From assembly GCA_026988095.1 (NCBI GenBank), contig JALSLX010000118.1, forward strand, positions 1 through 41,829: a stretch of DNA of 41,829 nucleotides. Direction: 5' to 3'. Under the pieces are notes generated by a model. The model was not told the origin of the DNA, ran no database searches, and saw only the letters and a program-made list of their open reading frames with translations. Below are positions 18,171-26,453 of the stretch, piece after piece (the first letter of the stretch is position 1; every line of letters starts with the position of its first letter). This DNA is from Thiotrichaceae bacterium (GTDB taxonomy: Bacteria; Pseudomonadota; Gammaproteobacteria; Thiotrichales; Thiotrichaceae). Made by a program: the position numbers and the translations under genes.

Positions 18171-19310
18171 ATGTCTAAAACGCTCGACCTCGCCACAGCA
18201 CTAATCTCACGCCCATCCGTAACACCTGATGACAAGGGTTGTCAGCAATTACTTATTGATCAACTAGAACCACTTGGCTTTAAAACCGAAAAAATGTGCT
18301 TTGGTGAAGGCGATGATGCGGTTGATAATATTTGGCTACGTAAAGGTACAGAAACACCACTATTTTGTTTTGCAGGTCACACCGATGTTGTGCCGACAGG
18401 CCCAGTTGAAAACTGGCAGAGCGACCCATTCACAGCAGTCGAGCGCGATGGGAAATTCTACGGGCGTGGCACAGCAGATATGAAAGGCGGCATTGCAGCA
18501 TTTACCACTGCTTGTCAGCGATTTGTCAATGACTACCCGAATCACAAAGGCTCTATATCTTTTCTAATTACCAGTGACGAAGAAGGTCCAGCCCATAATG
18601 GCACTGTAAAAGTTATCGAGACTTTAGAGGCACGCAACGAAAAAATCGATTGGTGTTTAGTGGGCGAGCCCTCATCAACCAATAAAGTGGGCGATGTAAT
18701 TAAAAATGGTCGACGCGGTTCGCTGGGCTGCGCACTAAAAATTCTTGGAAAACAAGGTCACGTTGCCTACCCACACCTTGCAGATAATCCCATCCACCTT
18801 ACTGCACCTATGTTGGCAGAGCTCACAACGATGCAATGGGATATGGGTAATGACTTTTTCCCACCAACTACTTTTCAAGTTTCAAACTTAAACTCTGGCA
18901 CGGGCACAACTAATGTTATTCCCGGTACATTGGAGATGATTTTTAACTTTCGTTTTTCAACCGAAATTACGCCAGAAGAATTACAAACACGTGTCGAAGC
19001 ATTACTTGATAAACATGAGTTAAATTACGAAATTAACTGGGCATTATCAGGAATGCCTTTTTTAACCGCAGAGGGTGACTTAGTTAGTGCCGCTGTAGCC
19101 GCTATAAAGAGTGTAACGGGGTTAGAACCCGAACTATCTACCAGTGGGGGCACATCGGATGGCCGTTTTATCGCACCAACAGGCGCGCAGGTATTAGAAC
19201 TTGGCCCAACCAATGCAACCATCCACCAAATTGATGAATGTGTGGGAATTGATGAGCTAGACACACTCGAAAACATCTATTATACGATGTTAGAAGAGCT
19301 TTTAGCTTAA
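18171..19310 (+). CDS. dapE: Succinyl-diaminopimelate desuccinylase
   Basis: Di-zinc M20 hydrolase that converts N-succinyl-LL-diaminopimelate to LL-diaminopimelate and succinate in the lysine and peptidoglycan pathway. Metal-site motifs are all visible: [10 protein letters not shown] (about 63-72), [10 protein letters not shown] (about 97-106), [12 protein letters not shown] (about 128-139) and GEPSS. The C-terminal [10 protein letters not shown] and the final His-containing NATIHQIDE complete the site. Length 379 matches E. coli DapE (375). ATG 18171 is chosen because family proteins start a few residues before [11 protein letters not shown] palindromic element begins 11 bp after the stop. 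Confidence 0.97.
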   Translation: MSKTLDLATALISRPSVTPDDKGCQQLLIDQLEPLGFKTEKMCFGEGDDAVDNIWLRKGTETPLFCFAGHTDVVPTGPVENWQSDPFTAVERDGKFYGRGTADMKGGIAAFTTACQRFVNDYPNHKGSISFLITSDEEGPAHNGTVKVIETLEARNEKIDWCLVGEPSSTNKVGDVIKNGRRGSLGCALKILGKQGHVAYPHLADNPIHLTAPMLAELTTMQWDMGNDFFPPTTFQVSNLNSGTGTTNVIPGTLEMIFNFRFSTEITPEELQTRVEALLDKHELNYEINWALSGMPFLTAEGDLVSAAVAAIKSVTGLEPELSTSGGTSDGRFIAPTGAQVLELGPTNATIHQIDECVGIDELDTLENIYYTMLEELLA

Positions 19311-19320
19311 CTATACAGAG

Positions 19321-19402
19321 CCACCCCCCCTGTTTTTCGACGTTTTGTATTCTAAATCACGTGTTTTTCAGTTTCAAATCATCGAAAAACAGGGGGGGGT
19401 GG
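19321..19402. repeat. Palindromic element copy 3 (82 bp) between convergent genes
   Basis: A near-perfect inverted repeat: the left arm begins CCACCCCCCCTGTTTTTCGA, and the right arm, read in reverse complement, begins the same way with eight instead of seven C. About 28 bases per arm can pair around a centre that contains CACGTGTTTTT. The element fills the gap between dapE and the TrmB-like gene, ending directly at base 19402 where the TrmB-like stop codon starts at 19403. Copy 4 (25005-25085) is collinear with it, including the centre. As RNA it would form a long hairpin from either direction and could end both transcripts (inference). Confidence 0.92.
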
Positions 19403-20104
19403 TTATGTAAATAGTGTATTTTTAAGGGTGATTTTACAAGAATAGAGGCTCTGCCCATTTTCTTGGTACTTTTTTTCAAATAAAGTTAGTGGATTAATCA
19501 CTGCTAGTTCTTCTACACTTCTACAACCATAAATTTTGTCTTCTAGAATCTTTACCGCCTCACAAAACTCATCCATATACACCTTCCAATTACTGCGTAA
19601 CTCTAACTCTCCACCTAATGCTAATAAGTCAGGGAATGCAGGATGCCCATGCCAACGACGTTTTAAGTGTTTTGATTTAGGATAAGGATTTGGATATAAA
19701 ATGGTATGTTTTTGTAGTTGCCACCCTGCACCAACTGCTAACTTCCAAAAATCAGCGCATTCAGCTTGTACTAATATTACGTTTCCTGGGAGCTTTACAT
19801 TTGTCTCTTTTGCTAAACGCACCGCAGAACGATCAATGCCCAACACTAAGGCACTAGGGTTTTCTAGCGCGATAATCTGAGTACTCATCGCTGTGCCACA
19901 GCATGAGTCAAATATTAGAGATTTCCCTGCTTTTAGATGCACTTCTACCTTATCTTTTACAACATCGAACGCATCTTGAGTATGTTTCGCAATGGGCTTT
20001 TTATGCTGATTGCGAAAATGCTTTTTAACAACCAGTGCTAAGTTTTTATGAATTCCTATCTGTGCATCGGTGATTCGTCTTGCGCTGTTGTTAGCCTCGT
20101 GCAT
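19403..20104 (-). CDS. TrmB-like SAM-dependent methyltransferase (tRNA guanine-N7 type)
   Basis: A 233-residue class I methyltransferase related to TrmB, the tRNA m7G46 enzyme. The SAM-binding motif is FDSCCGTAMST (about 65-75) instead of the usual EIGFGMG. The TrmB signature is recognisable as LYPNPYPKSKHLKRRW (about 136-151), followed by LGGELELRSNWKVYMDEF, equivalent to the GG...TDW segment. The C-terminal FEKKYQENGQSLYSCKI parallels the TrmB ending TKFE.R....G. The divergence from TrmB suggests a paralogue, perhaps with another target. It overlaps the CbbY-like gene upstream by 14 bases. Confidence 0.75.
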   Translation of the reverse strand: MHEANNSARRITDAQIGIHKNLALVVKKHFRNQHKKPIAKHTQDAFDVVKDKVEVHLKAGKSLIFDSCCGTAMSTQIIALENPSALVLGIDRSAVRLAKETNVKLPGNVILVQAECADFWKLAVGAGWQLQKHTILYPNPYPKSKHLKRRWHGHPAFPDLLALGGELELRSNWKVYMDEFCEAVKILEDKIYGCRSVEELAVINPLTLFEKKYQENGQSLYSCKITLKNTLFT

Positions 20105-20864
20105 GTAACTCTTTTAACATTGCTACATTCACATGGCTGAAATCACCTGCATCGCCTTCAAGCACTTTAAACGGTGTATCTGGCTCACCATATTGGTCTA
20201 ACACTAAAACAGCACCTGTGAAGTCATCATCTTTGGTATAACCGTTGACTGTAATCAGTGTTTTTAAATCTGCCGCTAGTGATGATTTAACACCATTGAG
20301 TGAATCCTCAAAAGCTAAACACGCATCAGGGCTAATATTCATTTGCTCCATTGCCCATGTGTAAATATCAGGTGCAGGTTTTTTAGCAGGAACAATATCA
20401 CCCGCTGCTATTACTTCAAACCAGTCGATAGACTCTTTACCTAATGTAGCAGATAGTAAATAAGTTACATTATCAGGAGTTGTTGTGGTTGAAATTGCGA
20501 GGCGTAAACCTGCTTCTCTTGCTTCGTTAATTAGGCGTTCAACACCTGGGCGCAAAGGAATTGCACCTGACTGTAAAAGCTCTAAGTAAAAGTGAGTTTT
20601 ACGTTTGTGTAAACGCGCAGCAAATTCAGCAATGTCTTCGTATTGCTCATCAAGCTCGAAGTCTTCTAAAAATTTTTCAACGTATAAAGTGATCCGCTCT
20701 TTACCACCTGTGACCTGTAGCAATTCACCATAAAGCTCAACAGTCCAATCCCAGCCTAAACCAGTTTCATCAAAAGCTTGGTTAAATGCAACACGATGCC
20801 CGTCTCTTTCCGTATCTGCCAACGTTCCATCAACATCAAAAACTAGTGCTTCTAGCTTGCTCAT
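20091..20864 (-). CDS. cbbY: CbbY-like HAD-family phosphatase
   Basis: HAD hydrolase of 257 residues. Motif I is FDVDGTLADTE with nucleophile Asp10 and Asp12, motif II is in ISTTTTP, motif III is the Lys in AKKPAPDIY, and motif IV is FEDSLNGV. The cap segment TGGKERI (about 53-59) with the preceding WDW.. and Y..LL pattern closely matches CbbY, which removes xylulose-1,5-bisphosphate, an inhibitor of RubisCO. This suggests a Calvin-cycle organism, though no other cbb gene is in the window and related phosphatases occur elsewhere. It is probably translated together with the overlapping methyltransferase gene. Confidence 0.8.
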   Translation of the reverse strand: MSKLEALVFDVDGTLADTERDGHRVAFNQAFDETGLGWDWTVELYGELLQVTGGKERITLYVEKFLEDFELDEQYEDIAEFAARLHKRKTHFYLELLQSGAIPLRPGVERLINEAREAGLRLAISTTTTPDNVTYLLSATLGKESIDWFEVIAAGDIVPAKKPAPDIYTWAMEQMNISPDACLAFEDSLNGVKSSLAADLKTLITVNGYTKDDDFTGAVLVLDQYGEPDTPFKVLEGDAGDFSHVNVAMLKELHARG

Positions 20865-20960
20865 TACAGTACTTCCTTTTTTAAATTTTAGCGCATTATA
20901 ATGTCAGCTAAAAAAATATCTATTGACCTTACTTTTGAAAAACATTAAAACTGGCTAAGT

Positions 20961-22838
20961 CTAATGATACTTTTGAGCACTTTTTGTCACATATGTTTCT
21001 ATTGGCATAAAGCTACTATTCAAACCCAAGCCTGTCATTTGTAAGTTTTGGAAGCGCTTATTGATAAACACCAAACTCTTACTACGCTTTAAGAAAGTAT
21101 AAGGCTGATCTTCATAAAAGATGGCTTCTGCTTTTCGCCAAACAGGCATACGTTGCTCTTCGTCTACTATTACTCTTGCCTCTTCGATGATTTTATCCAA
21201 AGCATCACTTTTATAACTGATAAAATTATTGCCATCAGTTTTAGCTTGGGAGCTGTGAAACATTTGGTATATATCGGTTTCTAGCCCACTCGTCCAACCC
21301 AATGTAATCACATCAAATGTCTTTTTATTGAGCATTTCAATCATTACCGGCCATTCTGTAGGTTGTGGAACTAGTTTTATACCCGCGCGTGCATACATAT
21401 CTTTTAATAATAAAACAGTACGCCCTGTATCTTCATTACCCTGAAAATAGGTAAGATCAAATTCAAAATCTTCACCTTCTTTATTTTCTAATACATCATC
21501 ACCATTTCTATCTTCGTAACCTGCTTCTTTTAATAAAGCTAACGCCTTTTGTAGATCAGGTTTACGCGGAGATAAGCTTGTATCGTGCTGTTTACTACGT
21601 GGACTAAAAGGACTCATTGCAACTTCTGCATAGCCAAGATAAATATCTTTATTGATTTTTTCTCTATCGGTTAAATAAGTCATCGCTTGTCTGATTCGCT
21701 TGTCAGCAAAGATCGTTTTTTTACCATCTTTTAATTGATTCCACGCTAAGTAAGAATAACCAACAGTAGGTGGCATATACTCAAAATTATGACTTATATC
21801 CGCGATCTGTTTATCATCTTTTAACTTTTTATATTCCACTGGGCGTGCGACATAAGAATCTAAATCACCATTACGGTATGTCGTTAAACGTGCGCTAGCA
21901 TTTTCTATCACACGCCAAACAATCTTGTCATAAGGTGGTTGTACCGCTCCCCAATAACGAGTATTTCTAACCAAATCTACCCCACCTTGATCTGATGACC
22001 AATTAGTAGGGTCTGGCATTTTATAAGGACCACTACCTAGCAATAAACCTTTTGAGGTATTAAAGGCTTCAATATCACCTAAGTATTTTTCATAAAAGTG
22101 CTTAGGAAGAATCGCCATTCCACCAGCCATGCCCAAAGCTTCAAAATAAGGTCGTCTAAATGTAAACACCACCTCATATTTCCCCGTGGCTTTAACAGAT
22201 TCAATAGGTTCAAGATAGGCTTGCTGTGCGGGTGCTTTAATATCTTTATTAAAGGTAAAATCAAATGTGAAGACGACATCTTCGGCTGTCATTGGCTCCC
22301 CATCAGAAAATACAATATTTTCATGCATTTGAAAGGTAATTACTAAACCATCATCACTAATTGTCCAGCTCTTTGCTAACAGCCCAGTTTGTTTAAGCGT
22401 ATCCGGATTACGTGTGACTAATGATTCAAGTACATAGTTATGAACACTTGAGGAGTCAGCCTCATTGGCAACTAAAGGCGTTAAGGTTTTTAGTGTGGAG
22501 GTAAAAGAGCTGGTCTTCCAATCACCTGTAGCATAATTCTCTTTTTGGCTTGCCACGTATGCTCGTTTGAAGGATTCTGGAACTGCTTCGTTTTTATTTT
22601 TAGATAAGTTTCCTGTGGTATTAGCAACCATCACACCCTGATCTATTTTTTTATCTAGACCAGCCAAGCTTGTCCGCAAACTACCAATATCTTTAGATTG
22701 GCTAGCAAATGATTGCTCAAGCTTGGTTAATTTATCCCATTGACGGTCAACTTGATACATTGCCAACAAGAGAAGAAATATAATAAGTGATAAAAAAGTA
22801 TAGAGAACTAGGTCTTTGGTAGAAAATCGTTTTTGCAT
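20961..22838 (-). CDS. Membrane-anchored peptide-binding protein (SBP family 5)
   Basis: A 625-residue extracytoplasmic solute-binding protein of the OppA/DppA family. Instead of a cleavable signal it starts with a basic stretch, a strong membrane segment (about 12-28) and a predicted coiled coil (about 32-65), so it is probably tethered to the inner membrane. The family-5 domain follows, with LVTRNPDTLKQTGLLAKSW, FSDGEPMTAEDVVFTF, RIRQAMTYLTDREKIN and ALALLKEAGY-type segments. No permease is adjacent. The peptide permeases at 658-4882 lack a binding protein, so this may be their partner (inference). There is no lipobox. Confidence 0.85.
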   Translation of the reverse strand: MQKRFSTKDLVLYTFLSLIIFLLLLAMYQVDRQWDKLTKLEQSFASQSKDIGSLRTSLAGLDKKIDQGVMVANTTGNLSKNKNEAVPESFKRAYVASQKENYATGDWKTSSFTSTLKTLTPLVANEADSSSVHNYVLESLVTRNPDTLKQTGLLAKSWTISDDGLVITFQMHENIVFSDGEPMTAEDVVFTFDFTFNKDIKAPAQQAYLEPIESVKATGKYEVVFTFRRPYFEALGMAGGMAILPKHFYEKYLGDIEAFNTSKGLLLGSGPYKMPDPTNWSSDQGGVDLVRNTRYWGAVQPPYDKIVWRVIENASARLTTYRNGDLDSYVARPVEYKKLKDDKQIADISHNFEYMPPTVGYSYLAWNQLKDGKKTIFADKRIRQAMTYLTDREKINKDIYLGYAEVAMSPFSPRSKQHDTSLSPRKPDLQKALALLKEAGYEDRNGDDVLENKEGEDFEFDLTYFQGNEDTGRTVLLLKDMYARAGIKLVPQPTEWPVMIEMLNKKTFDVITLGWTSGLETDIYQMFHSSQAKTDGNNFISYKSDALDKIIEEARVIVDEEQRMPVWRKAEAIFYEDQPYTFLKRSKSLVFINKRFQNLQMTGLGLNSSFMPIETYVTKSAQKYH

Positions 22839-22943
22839 AGTAGTTTCTTTTTTAAAATATTTATTAGTTTTAAACTTATCACAGACTTAATGGTTTTTGT
22901 AGAAAGCATTGTTCGATATGTATGCTTCCTCTAAATTACAGAC

Positions 22944-22978
22944 AAAAAAAAGCCACTGTATGAAACAGTGGCTTTTTT
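22944..22978 (-). terminator. Intrinsic terminator after rpsI
   Basis: An inverted repeat AAAAAAGCCACTG ... CAGTGGCTTTTTT with a seven-base loop lies 16 bp beyond the rpsI stop. On the minus strand it gives a GC-rich stem followed by eight T. The A-tract on the other side means it could also work in the opposite direction, but no plus-strand gene reads into it. Confidence 0.9.
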
Positions 22979-22994
22979 AAAAGCGAAAAACGTA

Positions 22995-23387
22995 TTAACG
23001 CTTTGAGAACTGAGTTGCACGACGTGCTTTGTGCAAACCAACTTTCTTTCTTTCAACTTTACGTGCATCACGTGTCAAGAAGCCTGCTTTCTTAAGCGTT
23101 CCACGTAGACTTTCATCATACTTTAGTAATGCTCTTGAAATACCAAGACGTATCGCGCCAGCTTGACCACTATCTCCACCACCTTTTACTGTGATTTTCA
23201 GATCAAAATCACCGTTAGTTTCTGTACTAACCAATGGTTGCTTTAGAATCATATGGGCTGTTTCACGACCGAAGTATTCTTCAAGTGGTAGTTTATTAAT
23301 AACGATCGCGCCTGATCCTTTACTCATGAATACACGAGCTGTAGATGACTTGCGTCGACCTGTTCCATAATATGTAGTAGTTGCCAT
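22995..23387 (-). CDS. rpsI: 30S ribosomal protein S9
   Basis: S9 is a 30S head protein whose C-terminal tail reaches the P-site tRNA. The 130-residue sequence has the family start [15 protein letters not shown], the central [20 protein letters not shown] and the conserved basic ending [17 protein letters not shown]; the terminal SKR is the P-site contact. Length equals that of E. coli S9. It follows rplM by 16 bp and the two form the usual L13-S9 operon, ending at the terminator at 22944-22978. Confidence 0.98.
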   Translation of the reverse strand: MATTTYYGTGRRKSSTARVFMSKGSGAIVINKLPLEEYFGRETAHMILKQPLVSTETNGDFDLKITVKGGGDSGQAGAIRLGISRALLKYDESLRGTLKKAGFLTRDARKVERKKVGLHKARRATQFSKR

Positions 23388-23403
23388 TATTATAAATCTC
23401 TAT

Positions 23404-23835
23404 TTATAGTTCTAAAGCGATAGGCTGTTGAGCGTGATGATTATGCTCTGTGCCAGCGTATACTTTTAATTTTCTGTACATGTCACGTCCTAAAGGACCT
23501 TTAGGTAACATACCTTTTACAGCTAACTCAAGTACGCGCTCAGGTTTGTGAGCGATTAACTTTTCAAAGTTAGTAGATTTTAAGTTACCAATGTAACCTG
23601 TACTTCTGTAGTACATTTTATCTTTTGCTTTATTACCCGTTACACGGATTTTTTCAGCGTTGATAATAACGATGTAATCACCTGTATCTACGTGAGGTGT
23701 ATAAGTAGGCTTATGCTTTCCGCGTAAACGATGAGCAACTTCACTTGCTAAACGACCTAATGTTTTGCCATCTGCATCTACTACAAACCAATCGCGTTTT
23801 ACTTCAGCAGGTTTTGCACTAACTGTAATTCCCAT
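23404..23835 (-). CDS. rplM: 50S ribosomal protein L13
   Basis: Early-assembling 50S protein of 143 residues. Signatures include [35 protein letters not shown] split over the N-terminal third, [11 protein letters not shown], and the C-terminal [22 protein letters not shown]. Length matches E. coli L13 (142). TCTGGAGAA is a good ribosome-binding site just upstream. The leader from the predicted promoter is about 140 bases, long enough to hold the autogenous L13 control site reported in E. coli, but I cannot identify its structure by eye. Confidence 0.98.
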   Translation of the reverse strand: MGITVSAKPAEVKRDWFVVDADGKTLGRLASEVAHRLRGKHKPTYTPHVDTGDYIVIINAEKIRVTGNKAKDKMYYRSTGYIGNLKSTNFEKLIAHKPERVLELAVKGMLPKGPLGRDMYRKLKVYAGTEHNHHAQQPIALEL

Positions 23836-23981
23836 TTCAATTCTCCAGAAATGAAGGTGTATATTCTTATGATTTCAAGTAAAGCCCTGTAGGTTTAATC
23901 AAAATCTTAAATTTGGTTTAATCCAAGTAGCCTTGTAATATAAAATATTAACTCACAGCGGCCTGTTTCAAAGAACGCGAC

Positions 23982-24010
23982 ATTTTATGAGAATCTCGGC
24001 CATGATACAA
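23982..24010 (-). promoter_or_regulatory. Probable sigma-70 promoter of rplM-rpsI
   Basis: On the minus strand TTGTAT (24005-24010) and TAAAAT (23982-23987) are separated by 17 bp, a good sigma-70 match. It directs transcription toward rplM, with an expected start near 23975 and a leader of about 140 bases. The 278-bp gap to the divergent EamA gene holds no other feature I can support. Confidence 0.6.
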
Positions 24011-24113
24011 GCAGTAGTTTAAATTAATTCACTCTTTTTCTAAATAAACACCACGTAAAGTAACTTTATCTATAAAATCGCGATACTTTTTATCAAATAC
24101 TACCTTATAACTT

Positions 24114-24986
24114 ATGTCCCAACACCTGAAAGGCTTACTAATTACAATATTAGGCGTATTTATACTTAGTCCAGATGCATTACTGATTCGTCTTGCTAAT
24201 TCTGACACATGGACAATCCTATTCTGGCGTGGACTGCTATTTTCTTTCGGTATTTTTTTGGTCATTTTACTTACATACCGTAACACCACCCTTCAACAAT
24301 TTAAAAACATCGGAAAACGCGGGATAGTACTCGGGTTTCTATTTGGATTAAGCACCATTTTCTTTGTCACAGGCGTTCAATACACCAGCATCGCCAATGC
24401 ATTAGTGATTATTAGCACCTCACCTGTATTTGCTGCCTTATTAAGCTGGGCGTTTCTTAAAGAAAAAACGAATCTAAGAACATGGATAACGATGTTTGTT
24501 ATTATAGGTGCAACCAGCGCCATTATGCTTAACAGCTTTAAACACGGCGGATTTTGGGGCGATATGAGCGCATTGGCAACTTCGGTGCTATTAGCCATCA
24601 ACTTCACCATCACGCGTCAAGCTAAAGACATCAACATGATTCCTGCAATGGCGATTGCCGGTTTAACCACAACAGCCATATCTGCCATTGTTATTGCGTT
24701 TACTACAAGCCCACTTTTATTAGAAGCACAAGCCATCCCTTATTTATGGATGATGGGGTTAGTGACAACGCTGGCTTTCTCATTGATTACTCTAGGCCCG
24801 CGCTATATGCCTGCCGCAGACGTGGGCATGATTATGCCATTGGAAACTGTTTTTGGTGCGTACTTGGCTTGGGTGTTTTTAAGCGAAGCGCCTTCGAATC
24901 ATGTAGTGATTGGCGGCGGGGTTATAATGTTCACATTGATCATTCATGCGTGGTTTACGCTTAGAACGCCCGTAAAAAGTGCTTAG
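24114..24986 (+). CDS. EamA/DMT-family transporter (copy A)
   Basis: A 290-residue inner-membrane protein with about ten hydrophobic segments arranged as two EamA repeats, the standard layout of the drug/metabolite transporter superfamily. Typical positions are FWRGLLFSFGI in repeat 1, GVQYTSIANALVIISTSPVFAALLSW closing repeat 1, and LGPRYMPAADVGMIMPLETVFGAYLAWVFLSE closing repeat 2. The substrate cannot be inferred. It stands alone, divergent from rplM and convergent with the arsM-like gene across palindromic element copy 4. Confidence 0.9.
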   Translation: MSQHLKGLLITILGVFILSPDALLIRLANSDTWTILFWRGLLFSFGIFLVILLTYRNTTLQQFKNIGKRGIVLGFLFGLSTIFFVTGVQYTSIANALVIISTSPVFAALLSWAFLKEKTNLRTWITMFVIIGATSAIMLNSFKHGGFWGDMSALATSVLLAINFTITRQAKDINMIPAMAIAGLTTTAISAIVIAFTTSPLLLEAQAIPYLWMMGLVTTLAFSLITLGPRYMPAADVGMIMPLETVFGAYLAWVFLSEAPSNHVVIGGGVIMFTLIIHAWFTLRTPVKSA

Positions 24987-25004
24987 GATTAGGATTTCTT
25001 AATA

Positions 25005-25085
25005 CCACCCCCCCTATTTTATGCCGATTTGTACGAGGAAATACGTGTTTTTTGATTACAAAACAGTAAAAAATAAGGGGGGTGG
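25005..25085. repeat. Palindromic element copy 4 (81 bp) between convergent genes
   Basis: The left arm begins CCACCCCCCCTATTTTATGC and the right arm ends with the inverse, GGGGGGTGG. Arms of about 28 bases pair with several mismatches, and the centre ATACGTGTTTTTTGAT matches the centre of copy 3, so the two are homologous over their full length rather than only in the arms. It sits 18 bp after the EamA gene stop and 19 bp before the end of the convergent arsM-like gene. Some changes in one arm (TATTTTAT) are mirrored by changes in the other (AAAAAATAA), suggesting partial maintenance of pairing. Confidence 0.9.
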
Positions 25086-25104
25086 ACAATAACAAATACT
25101 ACTT

Positions 25105-25926
25105 TCAGCCTAACTTTCCAGCAAATTTAGCGCTCCAAAGGTTTTTTGCTATTGGCGAGGCAATCTTAATAAGCAAACGCTCTACTATACTTTTCCCGCA
25201 ACACGATAACTTAGTTAGAAACGGAGGAAGTAAATCAATAACAGCAGAAGCCAGCTGTAATGGCTCATAATACTGCCTTGCAACAACGCTGCAATCCGTA
25301 AGCCCTGCATTTTTCAACCCTTGCAAATAGTGTTGTTCAGATATAGTTCCACCTGCACAAGCAGCTACTAATATCCCACTGCGTTTAACCCACCTTGGCA
25401 TATTTTCGGAGACTATATCCGAGACTAACATTTGCCCATTGGGTTTTAATACGCGAGCAATTTCAGTAAAAGCCTTTTCTTTGTCAGACGATAGATTAAT
25501 AACACAATTTGAAATTACCCAGTCGATATATTCAGAATCAATAGGCAAGTTTTCAATCAACCCCTTTCTTAATTCAATATTTTTGAACCCTGATTTATCA
25601 ATGTTCTTTTGTGCTTTGTTTAGCATATCCTCATTCATATCAATGCCAATGACTAATCCTTCTGCACCTACCTTCTCAGCAGCCAACAAAAGATCAAGAC
25701 CCGTACCGCATCCCAAATCCAAAACTACATCACCTTCTTTCACTGAACTGGTCGCTAAAGGATTACCACAACCAAAGGAGTTGTCTGTCATTCCTTCTGG
25801 TAAGTTTTCTAATTCATGAACCGAATAGTCTGCAAATTTTGCCCCTCCTGTCGCTGAAACTATATTTTTATTTTCTTTGATAGCTTTTGAATATTCTGCC
25901 GATATTTTTTCACTTTTACTTTTCAT
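25105..25926 (-). CDS. arsM: ArsM-like arsenite methyltransferase
   Basis: A 273-residue SAM-dependent methyltransferase. SAM motif I is VVLDLGCGTGLDLL (about 67-80). Three cysteines fall in the positions that bind trivalent arsenic in ArsM: Cys53 in SFGCGNP, Cys141 in ISNCVINLS and Cys190 in AACAGG. The family reaction methylates As(III) to methylated arsenicals. A C-terminal part with Cys242-Cys243 (KLSCCGKS) ends the protein. A MerR-type regulator gene lies 66 bp upstream on the same strand with a MerR-style promoter between them. The substrate is inferred; related methyltransferases of other metalloids cannot be excluded. Confidence 0.85.
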   Translation of the reverse strand: MKSKSEKISAEYSKAIKENKNIVSATGGAKFADYSVHELENLPEGMTDNSFGCGNPLATSSVKEGDVVLDLGCGTGLDLLLAAEKVGAEGLVIGIDMNEDMLNKAQKNIDKSGFKNIELRKGLIENLPIDSEYIDWVISNCVINLSSDKEKAFTEIARVLKPNGQMLVSDIVSENMPRWVKRSGILVAACAGGTISEQHYLQGLKNAGLTDCSVVARQYYEPLQLASAVIDLLPPFLTKLSCCGKSIVERLLIKIASPIAKNLWSAKFAGKLG

Positions 25927-25956
25927 AATGTGCTCCCTAATTAGTTAGAAAACACC

Positions 25957-25988
25957 AATATAAACCCTCCCCCAGCGGGGAGAGTCAA
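25957..25988 (-). promoter_or_regulatory. MerR-type promoter/operator upstream of arsM
   Basis: On the minus strand the -35 is TTGACT (25983-25988) and the -10 is TTATAT or TATATT (25957-25963), giving a 19- or 20-bp spacer, too long for ordinary sigma-70 use. Between them lies a dyad at 25964-25985 with arms ACTCTCCCC and GGGGAGGGT around GCTG, eight of nine pairs matching. An over-long spacer filled by a dyad is the hallmark of promoters that MerR-family proteins activate by DNA distortion. The -35 is four bases from the end of the merR-like gene, so arsM has its own regulated promoter. Confidence 0.85.
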
Positions 25989-25991
25989 GTC

Positions 25992-26375
25992 TCAATTTTT
26001 AACTTGCGGAAATAAACAATCTGAATAATCAGAAAGGCACTGCTTAATTTCATCGCTATAGCTATCTAAGTCTTTTTTATGATTCTGAAGTCTTGAAATT
26101 TCCTTCGTGATTTTTTGTTCTTTTGAAGAAATAGCCCTCCTAATATTCTCCCAGTTTGCCAAGTTTCCTTGAGGGTAAATAACATCTTTTAATTCTGAGA
26201 GTTTAAAATCAAATGTTTGTGCAATTTTAATAAACTTAATAATAAATATATCTTCTTCTGTAAAAACACGATATGAGTTTTCTCTAGAAATATTCGGCAA
26301 TAAACCTAACTCTTCATAAAGTCGAATCGCTTTAACCGTTGCTCCACTTTTTTTAGATGCTTGACCTATATACAT
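25992..26375 (-). CDS. MerR-family metal-responsive regulator (CueR/ZntR-like)
   Basis: A transcriptional activator of about 127 residues. The N-terminal winged helix-turn-helix has the family pattern IGQASKKSGATVKAIRLYEELGLLP and YRVFTEEDI. A dimerisation coiled coil follows (about 75-105). The C-terminal CLSDYSDC, two cysteines six residues apart, lies where CueR and ZntR have their metal-binding loop. The cysteine that ZntR/MerR carry at the start of the dimerisation helix is not evident; a Trp lies near that position. The preferred start is ATG 26375; a GTG at 26387 in frame is possible. The probable target is the promoter just downstream, driving arsM. Confidence 0.85.
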   Translation of the reverse strand: MYIGQASKKSGATVKAIRLYEELGLLPNISRENSYRVFTEEDIFIIKFIKIAQTFDFKLSELKDVIYPQGNLANWENIRRAISSKEQKITKEISRLQNHKKDLDSYSDEIKQCLSDYSDCLFPQVKN

Positions 26376-26453
26376 ATTTTTATTCACTTTAAAGTATTCA
26401 AGCTATTGTAATGATTTTTTACAGCCTTTATCTCTTATCGTAAAAGAAAACAG

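Noticed and set aside
24029-24289. Minus-strand reading frame of 86 codons overlapping the EamA gene start
   Set aside because: It overlaps a clear transporter gene on the opposite strand, has no recognisable motif, and runs across the rplM upstream region.
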